From Gracilibacillus lacisalsi DSM 19029 (GTDB lineage Bacteria > Bacillota > Bacilli > Bacillales > Amphibacillaceae): a DNA stretch of 64,000 nucleotides. The position numbers were made by a program, and so were the translations under genes. The DNA is taken from positions 62,001 through 126,000 of the forward strand of contig NZ_KB898663.1 of the NCBI RefSeq assembly GCF_000377765.1. The letters are read 5' to 3'. This document shows positions 28,846 through 39,472 of this stretch, piece after piece. Position 1 is the first letter of the stretch; every line of letters begins with the position of its first letter. The notes under the pieces were generated by a model, which ran no database searches, had not been told where the DNA came from, and saw only the letters and a list, made by a program, of their open reading frames with translations.

Positions 28846-30141
28846 CTATTTAATGAGCTTTTTCCATTTTAATGCTATGTTTTTTTCTTTAATCAAATAC
28901 GGACCATTGAACATTGCTTCTACGTTTCTTCTACTGGGGTATATACCTTTACATTTTAGGTCTTGAATAACATTAAGTAATTCATTTTCTGCTTTTTCTT
29001 GTCGAACTGCCTTGTTCACCTTTAGATACTCACAATAAATTTCTACAATTCTTTTGCTTTCTTTTGGATATTTGATATATAATAAACGCCTATCACATCC
29101 AATAATCTCAGCAATATTCTTAAGTGATTTAGGCGAATTAATATAATCCTCAAGTATGTATCTGTTTAAGAATTTTTCAATGAAAAAATGGTCATGTTTC
29201 TTTATTATTTTTTTATCATTTGCTTGAACTTCTCTACTCCTTACCAATTTTCGTAACGGTTTTTTTTCCAGAAAATCTGGTATTGTTATATCTAACTTTA
29301 AACAAATTGATACTAGAGATTTTAAGGTAGGAATATTTTTTCCTTTTAACCAGGATCTAAATGTCGACTTAGATACCCCAAAATACATAGCGGCTTTACT
29401 AACGTTATTCTCCAAATAATTGGATACATAATACCTTAATACATCTGAAACTCGCTCTCTTTCATAAGTAGTAGAAACGTTCAATAGACTTATTACTTGA
29501 TCAACTATTCTTAAATCCTTTTTAGTTGGCTCAACTGTGTTATTATAAGTAATTCCAAGCCGTTTTTCACATTTAGAACAATATCCAGGTTTACTTTTTC
29601 TAGAAATAACCTGCATATTTTTGCCACAAAAAGGACATTCGCTAACCAATTCCATTTCATGTATCGGACAATATTTTACTAATTGTATTGTCCATATTAA
29701 TTGATCATAAACAACTGAACCATTGTTGAATGCTTCTAAATAACATTTAGGACACCAAGCTTTCTCAGACCTTATTAATCCTTTAGAAGGTGCGATGTTC
29801 ATCCAAGAAACTAATGTCAACTCATTTAAATCATTTCTACTTGTTAACTTAGAAATAACTTCAATAAAATCCCTTGCTAAAGGACCGGTACCATTTATTC
29901 CACTAGAAGAATCATAAAAGCCATCTCCCCCTTTATGTGTGATACTATTTATATATTTTTTATTCAATACTGGCGCAATAAGTTTAGAAAATAAAATTCC
30001 TTGTGTAACATTATGACTTATTGCTAATCTGGATATATATCCTGATAGTGATTCCCTAAATTCAGTTTCTACACTCATTGGCTTTATATTATAAAGGACA
30101 CTTCTATTGGTTTCATATTCTATGTTTACCAGACTTAACAC
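28846..30141 (-). CDS. tniQ: TniQ/TnsD-family targeting protein with helix-turn-helix (first copy, 431 aa)
   Basis: First gene of the transposition module. TniQ domain with YNIKPMSVETEFRESLSGYI and RLAISHNV, zinc-ribbon cysteines in WCPKCY, YCPIHE, CPFCGK and CSKCEK (about 127-195), then a helix-turn-helix at about 240-275 (AAMYFGVSKSTFRSWLKGK) and a C-terminal region with further DNA-binding-like helices. Start is uncertain: GTG 30141 overlaps the best GAGG. It is separated from the transposase by about 90 nt. Two different TniQ proteins in one module suggest two targeting modes, as TnsD and TniQ divide labour in some Tn7 relatives (inference). Confidence 0.88.
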   Translation of the reverse strand: MLSLVNIEYETNRSVLYNIKPMSVETEFRESLSGYISRLAISHNVTQGILFSKLIAPVLNKKYINSITHKGGDGFYDSSSGINGTGPLARDFIEVISKLTSRNDLNELTLVSWMNIAPSKGLIRSEKAWCPKCYLEAFNNGSVVYDQLIWTIQLVKYCPIHEMELVSECPFCGKNMQVISRKSKPGYCSKCEKRLGITYNNTVEPTKKDLRIVDQVISLLNVSTTYERERVSDVLRYYVSNYLENNVSKAAMYFGVSKSTFRSWLKGKNIPTLKSLVSICLKLDITIPDFLEKKPLRKLVRSREVQANDKKIIKKHDHFFIEKFLNRYILEDYINSPKSLKNIAEIIGCDRRLLYIKYPKESKRIVEIYCEYLKVNKAVRQEKAENELLNVIQDLKCKGIYPSRRNVEAMFNGPYLIKEKNIALKWKKLIK

Positions 30142-30799
30142 CTCATCAAACTTTTAAGCCTAGTTTCTCTATTACATATTTTTTTATTCTTATTTATAAC
30201 ATTATCCAACTTAATTTTATTTACTATAATCCCTAATAATATTAAAGAGTCTATGATATAATAAATCAGAACGTTCGTTCTTGAAAGCAAGAAAAATAGG
30301 GGGCTTAGACTGTACTTTACTAATGAGGACTTTAACAGTTAAAACAGCTTTCCCTACCATAGTTTAACAAAAGAAATCATCTAAAGTCCTTGTGTCTGTT
30401 TTGAATTAAGTTATTCTCTATACCATCAAAGAACAAAGTATTTATAAACCCTAGGCTAATCTGAATTGAATAATAGTAGTGTAACAAATGTATTTAGAAA
30501 AATTGAGAAAAACAACAAGGCTTTGGCTTGTTGTCTTCAGCAATGCATTAGATTGAAGAATAACTTTTTCTACTGAATAGTATATTTGCACTACGCTGCA
30601 AACCAATTTGTTTTTGTTAGTTGTCCTGCTTTAAAATAACCCCCTTTAATGCAATAAGAAAACTAAAGTTAATTGAACTTAATTTTAATAAATTTAATGA
30701 TTAAGCATAAACCCCTAATTGCTAAAATAATGTATCCAATATAAAATAAAATTCTAAGTTCAAAAATTCGTACCCTTACTTATCTTTAGGAGGTACACG
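30142..30799. other. Long non-coding region beside the transposition module
   Basis: No gene seen. Holds a LexA-like GAAC-N4-GTTC site (30269-30280), hairpin TTCTTG-AAAG-CAAGAA right after it, a long-range inverted repeat AGGACTTTA / TAAAGTCCT (near 30327 and 30383), a terminator-like stem ACAACAAG / CTTGTTGT (30513-30535), and the 30571-30604 segment. One end of the transposon should lie here, but I could not match terminal repeats by eye. Confidence 0.5.
30269..30280. promoter_or_regulatory. Possible LexA (DinR) box
   Basis: GAACGTTCGTTC fits the Bacillus LexA core GAAC-N4-GTTC. A TATAAT lies a few bases upstream on the plus strand (30257-30262). It is about 130 nt upstream of the TniQ start on the other strand. 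Whether it controls either direction is unknown. Confidence 0.4.
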
Positions 30800-31740
30800 A
30801 TGAGATTTTTAGGTGTAGGTTTGGTTATGCTAGCCGCTATTTTCTGGGGCTTTAGTGGGGAATTGCCACTATTTTAATGAACAAGGGCTGGGATCCTATT
30901 GTGATTTCACTTTACCGAGGGGCTGTGGATTTATATGTTTTTTTGCGTGGTTTCTCTTTCGCTTTAGACAAAATTGGATCTTATCTAATCGTTAATACAT
31001 ATGGTCCCTCTTGGCGGGTTTTGGTGTTGCTAGAAATTTCACTTTTTATTTTGTAAGTATCCAAGCCTCAAGCATTGCTGTTGCCGCTACTTTAATGTAC
31101 ACCGCACCTTTGTTCGTCCTACTAATCTCCTTTTTATTACGAATAGAACGTTCGACTTGGTTTAAATGGGGATGCATTTCTGGTGTACTTATTGGGATTA
31201 TCCTGCTTACAGGTGCCTACAATACTGAATCGATTTCAGTGAGTTTTCTAGGAACGCTAGCGGGGCTTGCTTCTGGACTTTTCTATGCTTTATTTATATT
31301 CGGGTTTAAAAATGCCTCTTCTATCGGAAAGCCGCAGAACACCTTAACTATAGCCTTTTTTTCATTTTTTCTCATCCTTTTTCTTTTTACGGACAAAGAT
31401 GAAGCAGCTAGTGTGTTGTTGTCAAGCGACATAGGATGGTTTCTTCTATTAGGCATCGTGGGTGGGTGCTGGAATTTCATTTATTTTTTATTTGATTGGC
31501 ATTCGATGGACTGCCCCGACAACTGCTTCGATGGTCGCAATGGTAGAGCCGGTGACAGCTTCATTATTTGGCGTTCTGCTTATCGGAGATCATTTGACTA
31601 TCATTCAACTTCTTAGAATGGTGATCATCCTAGTTACGATTACCGTACTTAGTGTGAAGCAGTCCAAGAACAATGCCTTCCCTCCTTCATTGGGTCTTCT
31701 TGTACTAGTCTTATTCAAAAATACCGCTTCGTTTGCTTAA
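30800..31740 (+). pseudogene. EamA/DMT-family transporter, multiple frameshifts
   Basis: Starts at ATG 30800 after TTTAGGAGGT with MRFLGVGLVMLAAIFWGFSG, then shifts near 30864 and again before 31000. The longest intact piece (about 31011-31470) reads NFTFYFVSIQASSIAVAATL and YTAPLFVLLISFLLRIER. A further shift near 31470 leads to ISFIFYLIGIRWTAPTTASM and VAMVEPVTASLFGVLLIGD, the second EamA repeat. The ten-helix exporter is recognisable but broken in three or more places. Confidence 0.85.
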
Positions 31741-32173
31741 GGACATTCTTTCACAAAGCCATTTAAAAATTAAGACTCTTGCTATGCAGTAATAGCCTAT
31801 TATAGAGCAATTGTTTACAAAAAAGAAGCGGATCTCACCATACCCGCTTCTTCCTATACCGTTAATTATGTCAAGATTATAAAAACATTTCTTTCGCTTT
31901 ACCAATTAATAGATGAATAATGCAATGTTTGCTTACTAAGCGCTTGCGTTTTACTATAACTCTACATACTCTTGCTTTGCTGAAGAGGTTTGGATTTCAC
32001 CTGTACGTTCCCACACATCAACAGTTCATATAGTTATTAAAAAAAGTACCCTTTGCCAATAAAACTCCCATTAGAATATATTTAGTATTTAGTATCCTGT
32101 TAACGTCCTATAAGACTTCGTTGATTACATATTCGGTGTGCAGTGTCCGTTCACCGGTGTCTTAACAAAAACG
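31741..32173. other. Intergenic region with one hairpin
   Basis: Contains the stem AAGAAGCGG / CCGCTTCTT at 31823-31852, which has a T run on the minus strand and could end minus-strand transcripts. A 23-codon minus-strand tail near 31955-32025 looks protein-like but has no start. Nothing else recognised. Confidence 0.4.
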
Positions 32174-32770
32174 TCATGTATTTCTATTGCCATACCCCTC
32201 TTCTGCACCCATAGCATCTTCTTTAGTAACATGAACCGTACCAAAAGGATGGTTAGGTGGAGCATAGATTGAATAAAGTTTTAGTGGAATAGTACCGGTG
32301 TTTAACAGGTTATGCCATCTGCCAGCAGGAACGATGATTGCAGAATCATCATAGACATTCCTCTCAATATCTAATCTATCTCTACTCTTACCCATTCGAA
32401 CAATCCCCTGCCCTTTTTCAATGCGTATAAATTGATCGACATTAGGATGCATCTCTAAACCAATATCTTCCCCAACATCGATACTCATTAAAGTAACTTG
32501 TAAATGCTCTCCTGTCCACAAGGCATTACGAAACGTATTGTTTTGCTTTGTAGCTTCATTTATATTTACCACAAACGGATTTGGTCCATAGTCTGTTAAA
32601 GAGATATGACTATCACTATTAGATTGTTGGTAACCATCAAACCTGTTTACATGCTCTACCCCATAAGGAAAAGCACAGTCAACAGGCTGTTTTCCATGAT
32701 GATACAATGGTGCATTCGGATAATAAGGATATTGATATTGCCCAGGATACATATAAGGAACATAGTACAT
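32174..32770 (-). CDS. Cupin-domain protein
   Basis: About 198 aa if started at the ATG at 32770 (MYYVPYMYPGQYQYPYYPN, AAGGGA upstream). The open frame continues upstream to 32887, but the extra residues lack a ribosome-binding site. A Tyr/Pro-rich N-terminus is followed by a single cupin barrel with metal-ligand pattern in MHPNVDQFIRIEKGQG and PAGRWHNLLN. Similar Bacillaceae proteins are annotated as cupins or mannose-6-phosphate isomerase-like. The Tyr-rich head suggests spore-coat or surface association (inference). Confidence 0.75.
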   Translation of the reverse strand: MYYVPYMYPGQYQYPYYPNAPLYHHGKQPVDCAFPYGVEHVNRFDGYQQSNSDSHISLTDYGPNPFVVNINEATKQNNTFRNALWTGEHLQVTLMSIDVGEDIGLEMHPNVDQFIRIEKGQGIVRMGKSRDRLDIERNVYDDSAIIVPAGRWHNLLNTGTIPLKLYSIYAPPNHPFGTVHVTKEDAMGAEEGYGNRNT

Positions 32771-33187
32771 TTTTCTCAATCCCTTCACAAATTCTATAAA
32801 ATTATTGTATGAATCTGCATAAATAACGTACATAGATTTAGTGTTAAAAAGTTCAAAGCATTCATCAGTGTTATGAGCTTTTAGCAAGGGTAGCTTTTAC
32901 AAATGATGTAAAGGAAAGAAGAATTCTTGAGGAAAATCAACAAGATAAAAACAACATTTTCAAGAGTTCAGTAGCATTTTTGAGAACTTAACAGGACAAC
33001 AACCTATTTATCTAATTATTGAGCAGTATTATTGCCCGGAGTAATGTTCAAAAATTTAATCATAAAGCCAAAAACATGTTTGATGCTAGTAGTCAGAGTG
33101 AGTTAGAAAATACATCTATGTTTAAGCATTTCGAATACATATTGTTTGCCAATAACTAAATAATAAATAAATAAGAGGTGATAATTC

Positions 33188-34440
<1,253 letters not shown>

Positions 34441-34451
34441 AAATCTGAGAC

Positions 34452-34482
34452 AAAAATCCCCGACAGAGTATCGGGGATTTTA
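34452..34482 (+). terminator. Terminator after the trxB remnant
   Basis: Stem AAAATCCCCGA / TCGGGGATTTT with a 7-nt loop and T-rich tail, 12 nt after the stop. Confidence 0.85.
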
Positions 34483-34632
34483 TACTTTCTATGATTTTAT
34501 TCTTCTTTTTTCTAAAACACCAACCAATTCTTATGCATATTTATATTTTCATCAGATTTTCACATTAGAGTATTATTATACATATATAATCTTGAAGTCT
34601 TACCTTCTTTTTGTAAATAAGGGATGATTTAA

Positions 34633-35013
34633 ATGAAGTTCAGTATGAACGAATATGGTTTTCAAACTAATCTAGAATTTGGTGAATTAAAGGTATCTAG
34701 TCAAGAGGAATACGGATTTCGACCATATCAACTATTGGTCTCATCCGTTGCAGTATGTAGTGGCAGCTGGCTAAGGAGAATATTAACCAAAATGCGCATT
34801 CCATTTGATGATATAACTATTTCGACAATAGTAGATAGAAATCCTGAAATAGCTAACCAGAGTGAGTCCATTGATTTACTATTCACCATATCAGGAAAAG
34901 ATATTTCACCTAGTAAAGTTGAAAAGGCGTTAGCAATAACTCGAAAAAATTGTGCCATGATTCAATCTATCGAGGATAGTATTAAAATTACGGAATCTTT
35001 CGAACTAAAATAA
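34633..35013 (+). CDS. OsmC-family protein
   Basis: 126 aa. The OsmC/Ohr fold is indicated by the first Cys in SVAVCSGSWLRRIL (helix start) and the second in KNCAMIQSI, the pair that reduces organic peroxides or, in related proteins, handles persulfides. Preceded by AAGGGATG. It stands alone between the trxB remnant and a convergent two-component system. Substrate not known. Confidence 0.85.
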   Translation: MKFSMNEYGFQTNLEFGELKVSSQEEYGFRPYQLLVSSVAVCSGSWLRRILTKMRIPFDDITISTIVDRNPEIANQSESIDLLFTISGKDISPSKVEKALAITRKNCAMIQSIEDSIKITESFELK

Positions 35014-35030
35014 AGCAAAAACAAGCAAAG

Positions 35031-35070
35031 AATAGCTATCAACTTATCTCTCTCTGTTGATAGCTATTTT
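35031..35070. terminator. Bidirectional terminator
   Basis: Stem AATAGCTATCAAC / GTTGATAGCTATT with a 12-nt loop and T run, between the OsmC gene and the convergent kinase gene. Confidence 0.85.
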
Positions 35071-36117
35071 TTAATAGGAATCGTGAACCAAAATGTATGA
35101 TTGTCGCCATCGGAAATCAAATCTACCTTTCCGTTATGTCTTTCAATAATTTCCTTTGAAATGGCTAATCCAAGACCACTTCCTCCTTGCTTACGACTTC
35201 TAGAGTTATCTATACGATAAAATCTATCAAATATTTTCTCCTGTTCTGACTGCGGTATATGTTTGCCCTCACCAGTAATAGATACTTTATATACGTGATT
35301 AAGACACTCTCCCTTAATAGTAACTGGATTCTTTCCTTTGTAGTATCGAATTGCGTTATCCATTAGGTTACTAATCACTTGATAAATCCCAAAGGTGTTG
35401 ATTTCAACATATCTGCTATCTGCTTGAATGACACAACGAATATCTTGTTTATTTAATAACCAACGAAACATCTCTAATGATTGTTCCACTACAATTGCTA
35501 TATTTGTGTACTCTTTTTCAGTTAAAGTTTTTCCTGATTCAACATCCCATTAAATTTGTCAATCGTTTCGATTCATTCAAAAGGGATTCATACAGTTTTG
35601 ACTCACCTTCTATTACACCGTTTTTCATAGCATTCAAATAACCATTTAAGTTGGATAGTGGCGTGCGAAATTCATGGGAGAGATCAGATACAATCCTCCG
35701 GCGTTGTTGATCGTTCATTTTTATCTGTTCAACTAATTGATTAAAGTGGTCAATTAATTGCCCCATTTCATCTGATGCATGAACTTGAATTGGTTCAGGA
35801 TAGAAACCTTCTTTCATTCTCTGAGTAGATTTAATTAACTCTTTTAATGGTCTGATTAGTTTATTAGTTAAGTAAAAATGAAGCGTACTCCCCACTACAA
35901 CTGCAAAAAGACTAAAAGACAATAAATACTCAAATAATGCCGATTTAAATTGATCCTGTCTTCCTACATCCATTACCATACCTTCAACTAAAAAACAGGC
36001 AGTGTTATAGATTGCCCAACTAGTCACTAATATGAACGTGGTAACAACTATTGCATTTAATAACGTCAACCTAAATATAAACTTTTTAGGCAACCACCCT
36101 CTTATTTTACTGAACAA
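35064..36117 (-). pseudogene. Sensor histidine kinase, frameshifted
   Basis: The N-terminal part (36117-35539, start TTG after ATGGGG) has two transmembrane helices, HAMP (LIRPLKELIKSTQRMKEGFY) and the His box SDLSHEFRTPLSNLNG. It stops after LTNLMGC. In another frame the chain resumes (ESGKTLTEKEY, EQSLEMFRWL) and includes the N box NLMDNAIRYY and GGSGLGLAISKEII. About 340 aa in all if repaired. The break, near 35538, separates the phospho-acceptor from the ATP domain, so the kinase should be dead unless frameshifting occurs. Overlaps the regulator gene by 11 nt. Confidence 0.85.
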
Positions 36118-36787
36118 ATTTATACCCCATTCCTCTTACAGTTTGAATCCGTTCAGGTGATGCTGGGTTATCTTCTATCTTTTCTCTTAGCTTTTTAATA
36201 TGAGCATCTATTGTCCGATCTAAGATAGCCCGATCAGCGTTCGGATATAGTTGATTAATTAATTGCTCTCTAGATAAAACGATATTGGGATTTTCCATCA
36301 GATAATATAGGAGATTAAATTCATGCTTCGTTAAATTGACTCGTTTATCATAAAGCATAACTTCTCCTTTTCTTGGTTTTATACACAATCCATTAGAAGT
36401 AACCTTTTGACAGAAGAGCCCCGTTCGCCTCAGAACAGCTTCCACATGAGCAAGCAATTCCTCTGGTTCAAATGGCTTCGTTAAATAACCGTCAGCCCCT
36501 AATTTCAATCCATTTATTTTATCTGCTGTTCGAGCCTTTGCTGACAGCATAATAACTGAAACCTCGTTTCGTCCTTGTTCCCTTACCCACTCACAAAATT
36601 CCTCTCCACTCAATTTTGGGAGCATTAAGTCGAGGATGATTAAACATGGATGATACGTTAAAAATGCCTCTTTAGCCATTTCACCATCCCCGGCTTCTTT
36701 TACATCATAACCTTCCTTATTTAAGTAAATGGTAATCAGTTCACGTATCATTTTGTCATCTTCAACTACTAGAATGGTTTGTTTCAT
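36107..36787 (-). CDS. OmpR-family response regulator
   Basis: 226 aa. Receiver domain (ILVVEDDKMIRELI) with acceptor Asp in LIILDLMLPKLSG (near residue 53) and Lys in YLTKPFEPEE, then a winged-helix DNA-binding domain from about 130, ending RTVRGMGYKFVQ. Paired with the broken kinase at 35064-36117. It lies downstream of the ccdA and resA-like genes in the same direction, so it probably governs thiol-disulfide functions (inference). Confidence 0.92.
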   Translation of the reverse strand: MKQTILVVEDDKMIRELITIYLNKEGYDVKEAGDGEMAKEAFLTYHPCLIILDLMLPKLSGEEFCEWVREQGRNEVSVIMLSAKARTADKINGLKLGADGYLTKPFEPEELLAHVEAVLRRTGLFCQKVTSNGLCIKPRKGEVMLYDKRVNLTKHEFNLLYYLMENPNIVLSREQLINQLYPNADRAILDRTIDAHIKKLREKIEDNPASPERIQTVRGMGYKFVQ

Positions 36788-36802
36788 TAAATCACCTGTT
36801 TT

Positions 36803-37393
36803 TTATTTCATATTTTCAAATTCTGATACCATCATTTCATAATTTAGTGCACCAAAGGCTTGATATCGAATAATGCCATTTGAATCAATCATATAAGAAG
36901 TTGGAATTGGTTGTATTTGATAGGTTGTTGCAACTTCAATTTTTTTATCTAATAAAACAGGAAATGTTAATCCAAACTCTTCTAAAAAATCATGTACATC
37001 CTGCATAGAGGCCTCTGTTTCAGTTAAATTAACCGCTAAAATTGTAACGTCCTTCTCTTGATAAAACTTTTCCATGTCAGGCATTTCTGCACGACACGGC
37101 GGACACCAAGTAGCCCAGAAATTAAGCATGACCCGCCTGCCTCTAAAGTCCGATAGTTTTACAGTTTCACCCTTTAAAGTCTGCAATTTAAAATCTGGTG
37201 CGAGATTACCTACCTCTAACCCTACTGTAGCATCTGTAGATTCAACTTCGCTCGTTGAAGTGCTTTGATTACCGTCTGTGTTTAACTCCTCTGTATTTGA
37301 AGTTGTAGTATCGTTATCTTCACTCTTGACCAAATCATAAACAGCGTAGCCGAACATCGCTAATAGTACAACAGAAATGATTATTTTCTTCAA
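36803..37393 (-). CDS. Membrane-anchored thiol-disulfide oxidoreductase, ResA/TlpA family
   Basis: 196 aa. N-terminal transmembrane anchor ([19 protein letters not shown]), a Thr/Ser-rich linker to about 60, then a thioredoxin-like domain with active site WCPPC ([14 protein letters not shown], near 95). The cis-Pro is in [12 protein letters not shown]. It acts outside the membrane and would be kept reduced by the CcdA protein encoded just upstream (15-nt gap). Substrate may be cytochrome c apoproteins or other secreted thiols. Confidence 0.9.
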   Translation of the reverse strand: MKKIIISVVLLAMFGYAVYDLVKSEDNDTTTSNTEELNTDGNQSTSTSEVESTDATVGLEVGNLAPDFKLQTLKGETVKLSDFRGRRVMLNFWATWCPPCRAEMPDMEKFYQEKDVTILAVNLTETEASMQDVHDFLEEFGLTFPVLLDKKIEVATTYQIQPIPTSYMIDSNGIIRYQAFGALNYEMMVSEFENMK

Positions 37394-37408
37394 TGAATAT
37401 GCCCCCTA

Positions 37409-38152
37409 TTACCCTAAGTTAGCTAACCAGCTATCTTGCACCAGCTTTAATAAGAAATTAGAGATTCTTGCCATCTGACCTGTAAAAAGAAGTACTCCCA
37501 TGACAATCATGATAGCTCCACCGAATTTCATAATTTTTTGGCTATAACGAACTAGCCATCTTGTAGATCCGATGAAGAAGGTCAATAAAAGAAATGGTAT
37601 AGCAAAACCGATAACATACATGATGGTATAAATAGCCCCTTGTGTAGGATTATTCCCAGCCACAACAAGAATTGATGCAAAGATAGGTCCAATACAAGGA
37701 GTCCATCCAGCTGCAAAGCCCATCCCAACAAATATAGTTCCGAAATACCCTACAGGCTTTTTGTTAAAATGAAACCGTTTCTCTTTCATTAACCCTTTCC
37801 ACTGGATCCAACCTGCGACAAACAAACCCATTATGATAACAAAAATACCAGCGATTCGTTGCAAAAAGATACCAGATTGTCCTGATAATAAGTCTTGAAC
37901 CCACTGACCTAAAATAGATACCCCTATTCCTAAACCGATAAATATCATGGAAACACCGGTTAGAAACAGGATTGCGTGTAGCAACAATTTACTACGAACC
38001 TTTATTTCTTGTGAATCCTGGATTTCCTTTACAGTCATTCCTGTAATATAGGATAAATACGCCGGAAATATAGGAAGTGTACAAGGTGATAAAAAAGAAA
38101 GAGTCCCTGCACCTAATGCCAGCCATATCGTAATTTCAGCAACCGCGCTCAT
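37409..38152 (-). CDS. ccdA: Thiol-disulfide electron shuttle CcdA
   Basis: 247 aa, six hydrophobic helices, with the two redox cysteines in FLSPCTLPIFPAYLSYI (near 23) and GWTPCIGPIFASIL (near 137). Family length is about 235. It carries reductant across the membrane to ResA-like proteins. Its ATG overlaps the end of a decayed membrane-protein gene (ATGA) and it precedes the ResA-like gene, forming a redox operon with the two-component system. Confidence 0.92.
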   Translation of the reverse strand: MSAVAEITIWLALGAGTLSFLSPCTLPIFPAYLSYITGMTVKEIQDSQEIKVRSKLLLHAILFLTGVSMIFIGLGIGVSILGQWVQDLLSGQSGIFLQRIAGIFVIIMGLFVAGWIQWKGLMKEKRFHFNKKPVGYFGTIFVGMGFAAGWTPCIGPIFASILVVAGNNPTQGAIYTIMYVIGFAIPFLLLTFFIGSTRWLVRYSQKIMKFGGAIMIVMGVLLFTGQMARISNFLLKLVQDSWLANLG

Positions 38153-38809
38153 TGTTTCACCTTCTTTGTATGGATAGTTAAGTGCACACTAACAATAAGA
38201 ACAACCGCGTAAAACCAATGACTTAGGTTGAACTGAAACACAGTTGTACGAGAAAAAATAGCCAACAGCTATTGACCAATACTCTAAGATAATAGGCCAG
38301 TGAATACGAGATTTTCTTTTGATAACTTGTCTTGTTGCCAAATAAATACGATAAGTAACAGAAGAATTAAGCCCAAATACTGCCAACTAAATACTGCTGC
38401 TCCAAAAAATCATTTGCACAAATCCATACACAAAGGAAGCTATGAAAAATACAAAGAACCAAACATACAAAACATCTATCCCTTGGTGATAATCCTTTGC
38501 CAAATTAAATTTTACATACACAATGGATAAAGTTACAGCAACATAAAAAGCTTTCGAGTCACTTGGATATGCAAGTATCGGTAAGGGATCATTAATAAAG
38601 GTAGAGAGGTTTGTTATAATTTTTCCAAGCCATAAAAATACTACAAACATCATGAACAGATTCATTATTCTATCTATCCGTTTTTTTGTTTCAAGTTTTG
38701 AATAAGGGCTTATAAAGCGAAAAAAAACGATCCCTAGCAAAAAGCTTCCAATGAGTAAGACTAATTCACTTTTAATAACTAGAGGTCCAATTAACCAAGC
38801 TGATGGCAT
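38149..38809 (-). pseudogene. Polytopic membrane protein gene, frameshifted and with stops
   Basis: Residues 1-140 (38809-38387) encode four or so transmembrane helices (LVLLIGSFLLGIVFFRFIS, YVWFFVFFIASFVYGFV) and end at TAG. Reading +1 from near 38392 gives further helices (WQYLGLILLLLIVFIWQQD; VFQFNLSHWFYAVVLIVSVH) and ends KKVKQ with a TGA overlapping the ccdA ATG. Two more stops lie in that part. The ATGA coupling shows it was the first gene of the ccdA operon. Family not recognised; perhaps a partner of CcdA. Confidence 0.7.
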
Positions 38810-38870
38810 GATCCTTACCTCCTTCTTCTAACAGAATAAAAGAGAAATGTTAAAGTTTTATGAAAGAAAA

Positions 38871-38904
38871 TAAAAAAAGGTAAAGGCAATGCATTACCTT
38901 TACC
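38871..38904 (-). terminator. Terminator after the DUF302 gene
   Basis: Stem GGTAAAGG / CCTTTACC with a 10-nt loop, followed on the minus strand by seven T. Confidence 0.85.
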
Positions 38905-38928
38905 GTTAAAATCCTGTATTTACGTCTA

Positions 38929-39312
38929 TTAGATACTTTGATCAATACATACAATCAATCTATTTTCAATATCTGCAGCAAATTCCTTAATTGTTTCATC
39001 GTTAACCATCTCAATTAGAGCGGTTGGTCTTGGTAATCCAATTTTGACTTTGCCACCATCTTCATAAACAACAATTTTACAAGGTAAAAAGTAACCGACC
39101 ATTTGGTTTTGAGTTAATACTCTTTGTGCTTCTTTTGGGTTACATACTTCCAGCACTAGATATGGTTGGTCAAAATCTAACCCCTTTTCTTGTAATTTAG
39201 ACTTAATATCAAACTGCCAAAGTACACCAAATTGTTCTTTCTTTAGACTTTCCTCAAGTGATTGAACAGCATTCTCCATTGTTTTATCTGTTTCAACAGT
39301 ATAATCGAACAT
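38929..39312 (-). CDS. DUF302-family protein
   Basis: 127 aa beginning FDYTVETDKTMENAVQSLEE with the central LEVCNPKEAQRVLTQNQMVG and FLPCKIVVYEDGGKVKIGL blocks of DUF302. Cytosolic. The family has no settled biochemical function but often sits next to sulfur-transfer and thiol genes, as here. Good AGGAGG Shine-Dalgarno and its own terminator. Confidence 0.85.
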   Translation of the reverse strand: MFDYTVETDKTMENAVQSLEESLKKEQFGVLWQFDIKSKLQEKGLDFDQPYLVLEVCNPKEAQRVLTQNQMVGYFLPCKIVVYEDGGKVKIGLPRPTALIEMVNDETIKEFAADIENRLIVCIDQSI

Positions 39313-39345
39313 AATAGATGATTCCTCCTAGATAAATTATTTACT

Positions 39346-39444
39346 TTACATAAATTTTGATAGGATTGAATAGATGACAAATCCTGCTCCTGCCAGGAAC
39401 ATTAGTTTTTGAGATGGTCATAACATTCCCCATAATTTCTTCAC
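39346..39444 (-). pseudogene. Tiny membrane protein gene with an in-frame TGA
   Basis: GTG at 39444 after GAGGGGAAG, then VKKLWGML, a TGA at 39418-39420, and PSQKLMFLAGAGFVIYSILSKFM to a TAA. The second half is one transmembrane helix. The ribosome-binding site plus the continuous sense on both sides of TGA suggest a 32-residue protein with a nonsense mutation. Too short to assign. Confidence 0.4.
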
Positions 39445-39472
39445 TAACTCTTCCCCTCTCAATCCGTAACTT

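Noticed and set aside
22981-30800. CRISPR-associated transposon (CAST)
   Set aside because: TniQ, TnsB-like and TnsC-like genes are present, but no cas12k or Cascade gene and no repeat-spacer array is seen in the window.
39418-39420. TGA as selenocysteine or tryptophan
   Set aside because: No SECIS-like hairpin follows and other genes use TGA as stop, so a nonsense mutation is simpler.
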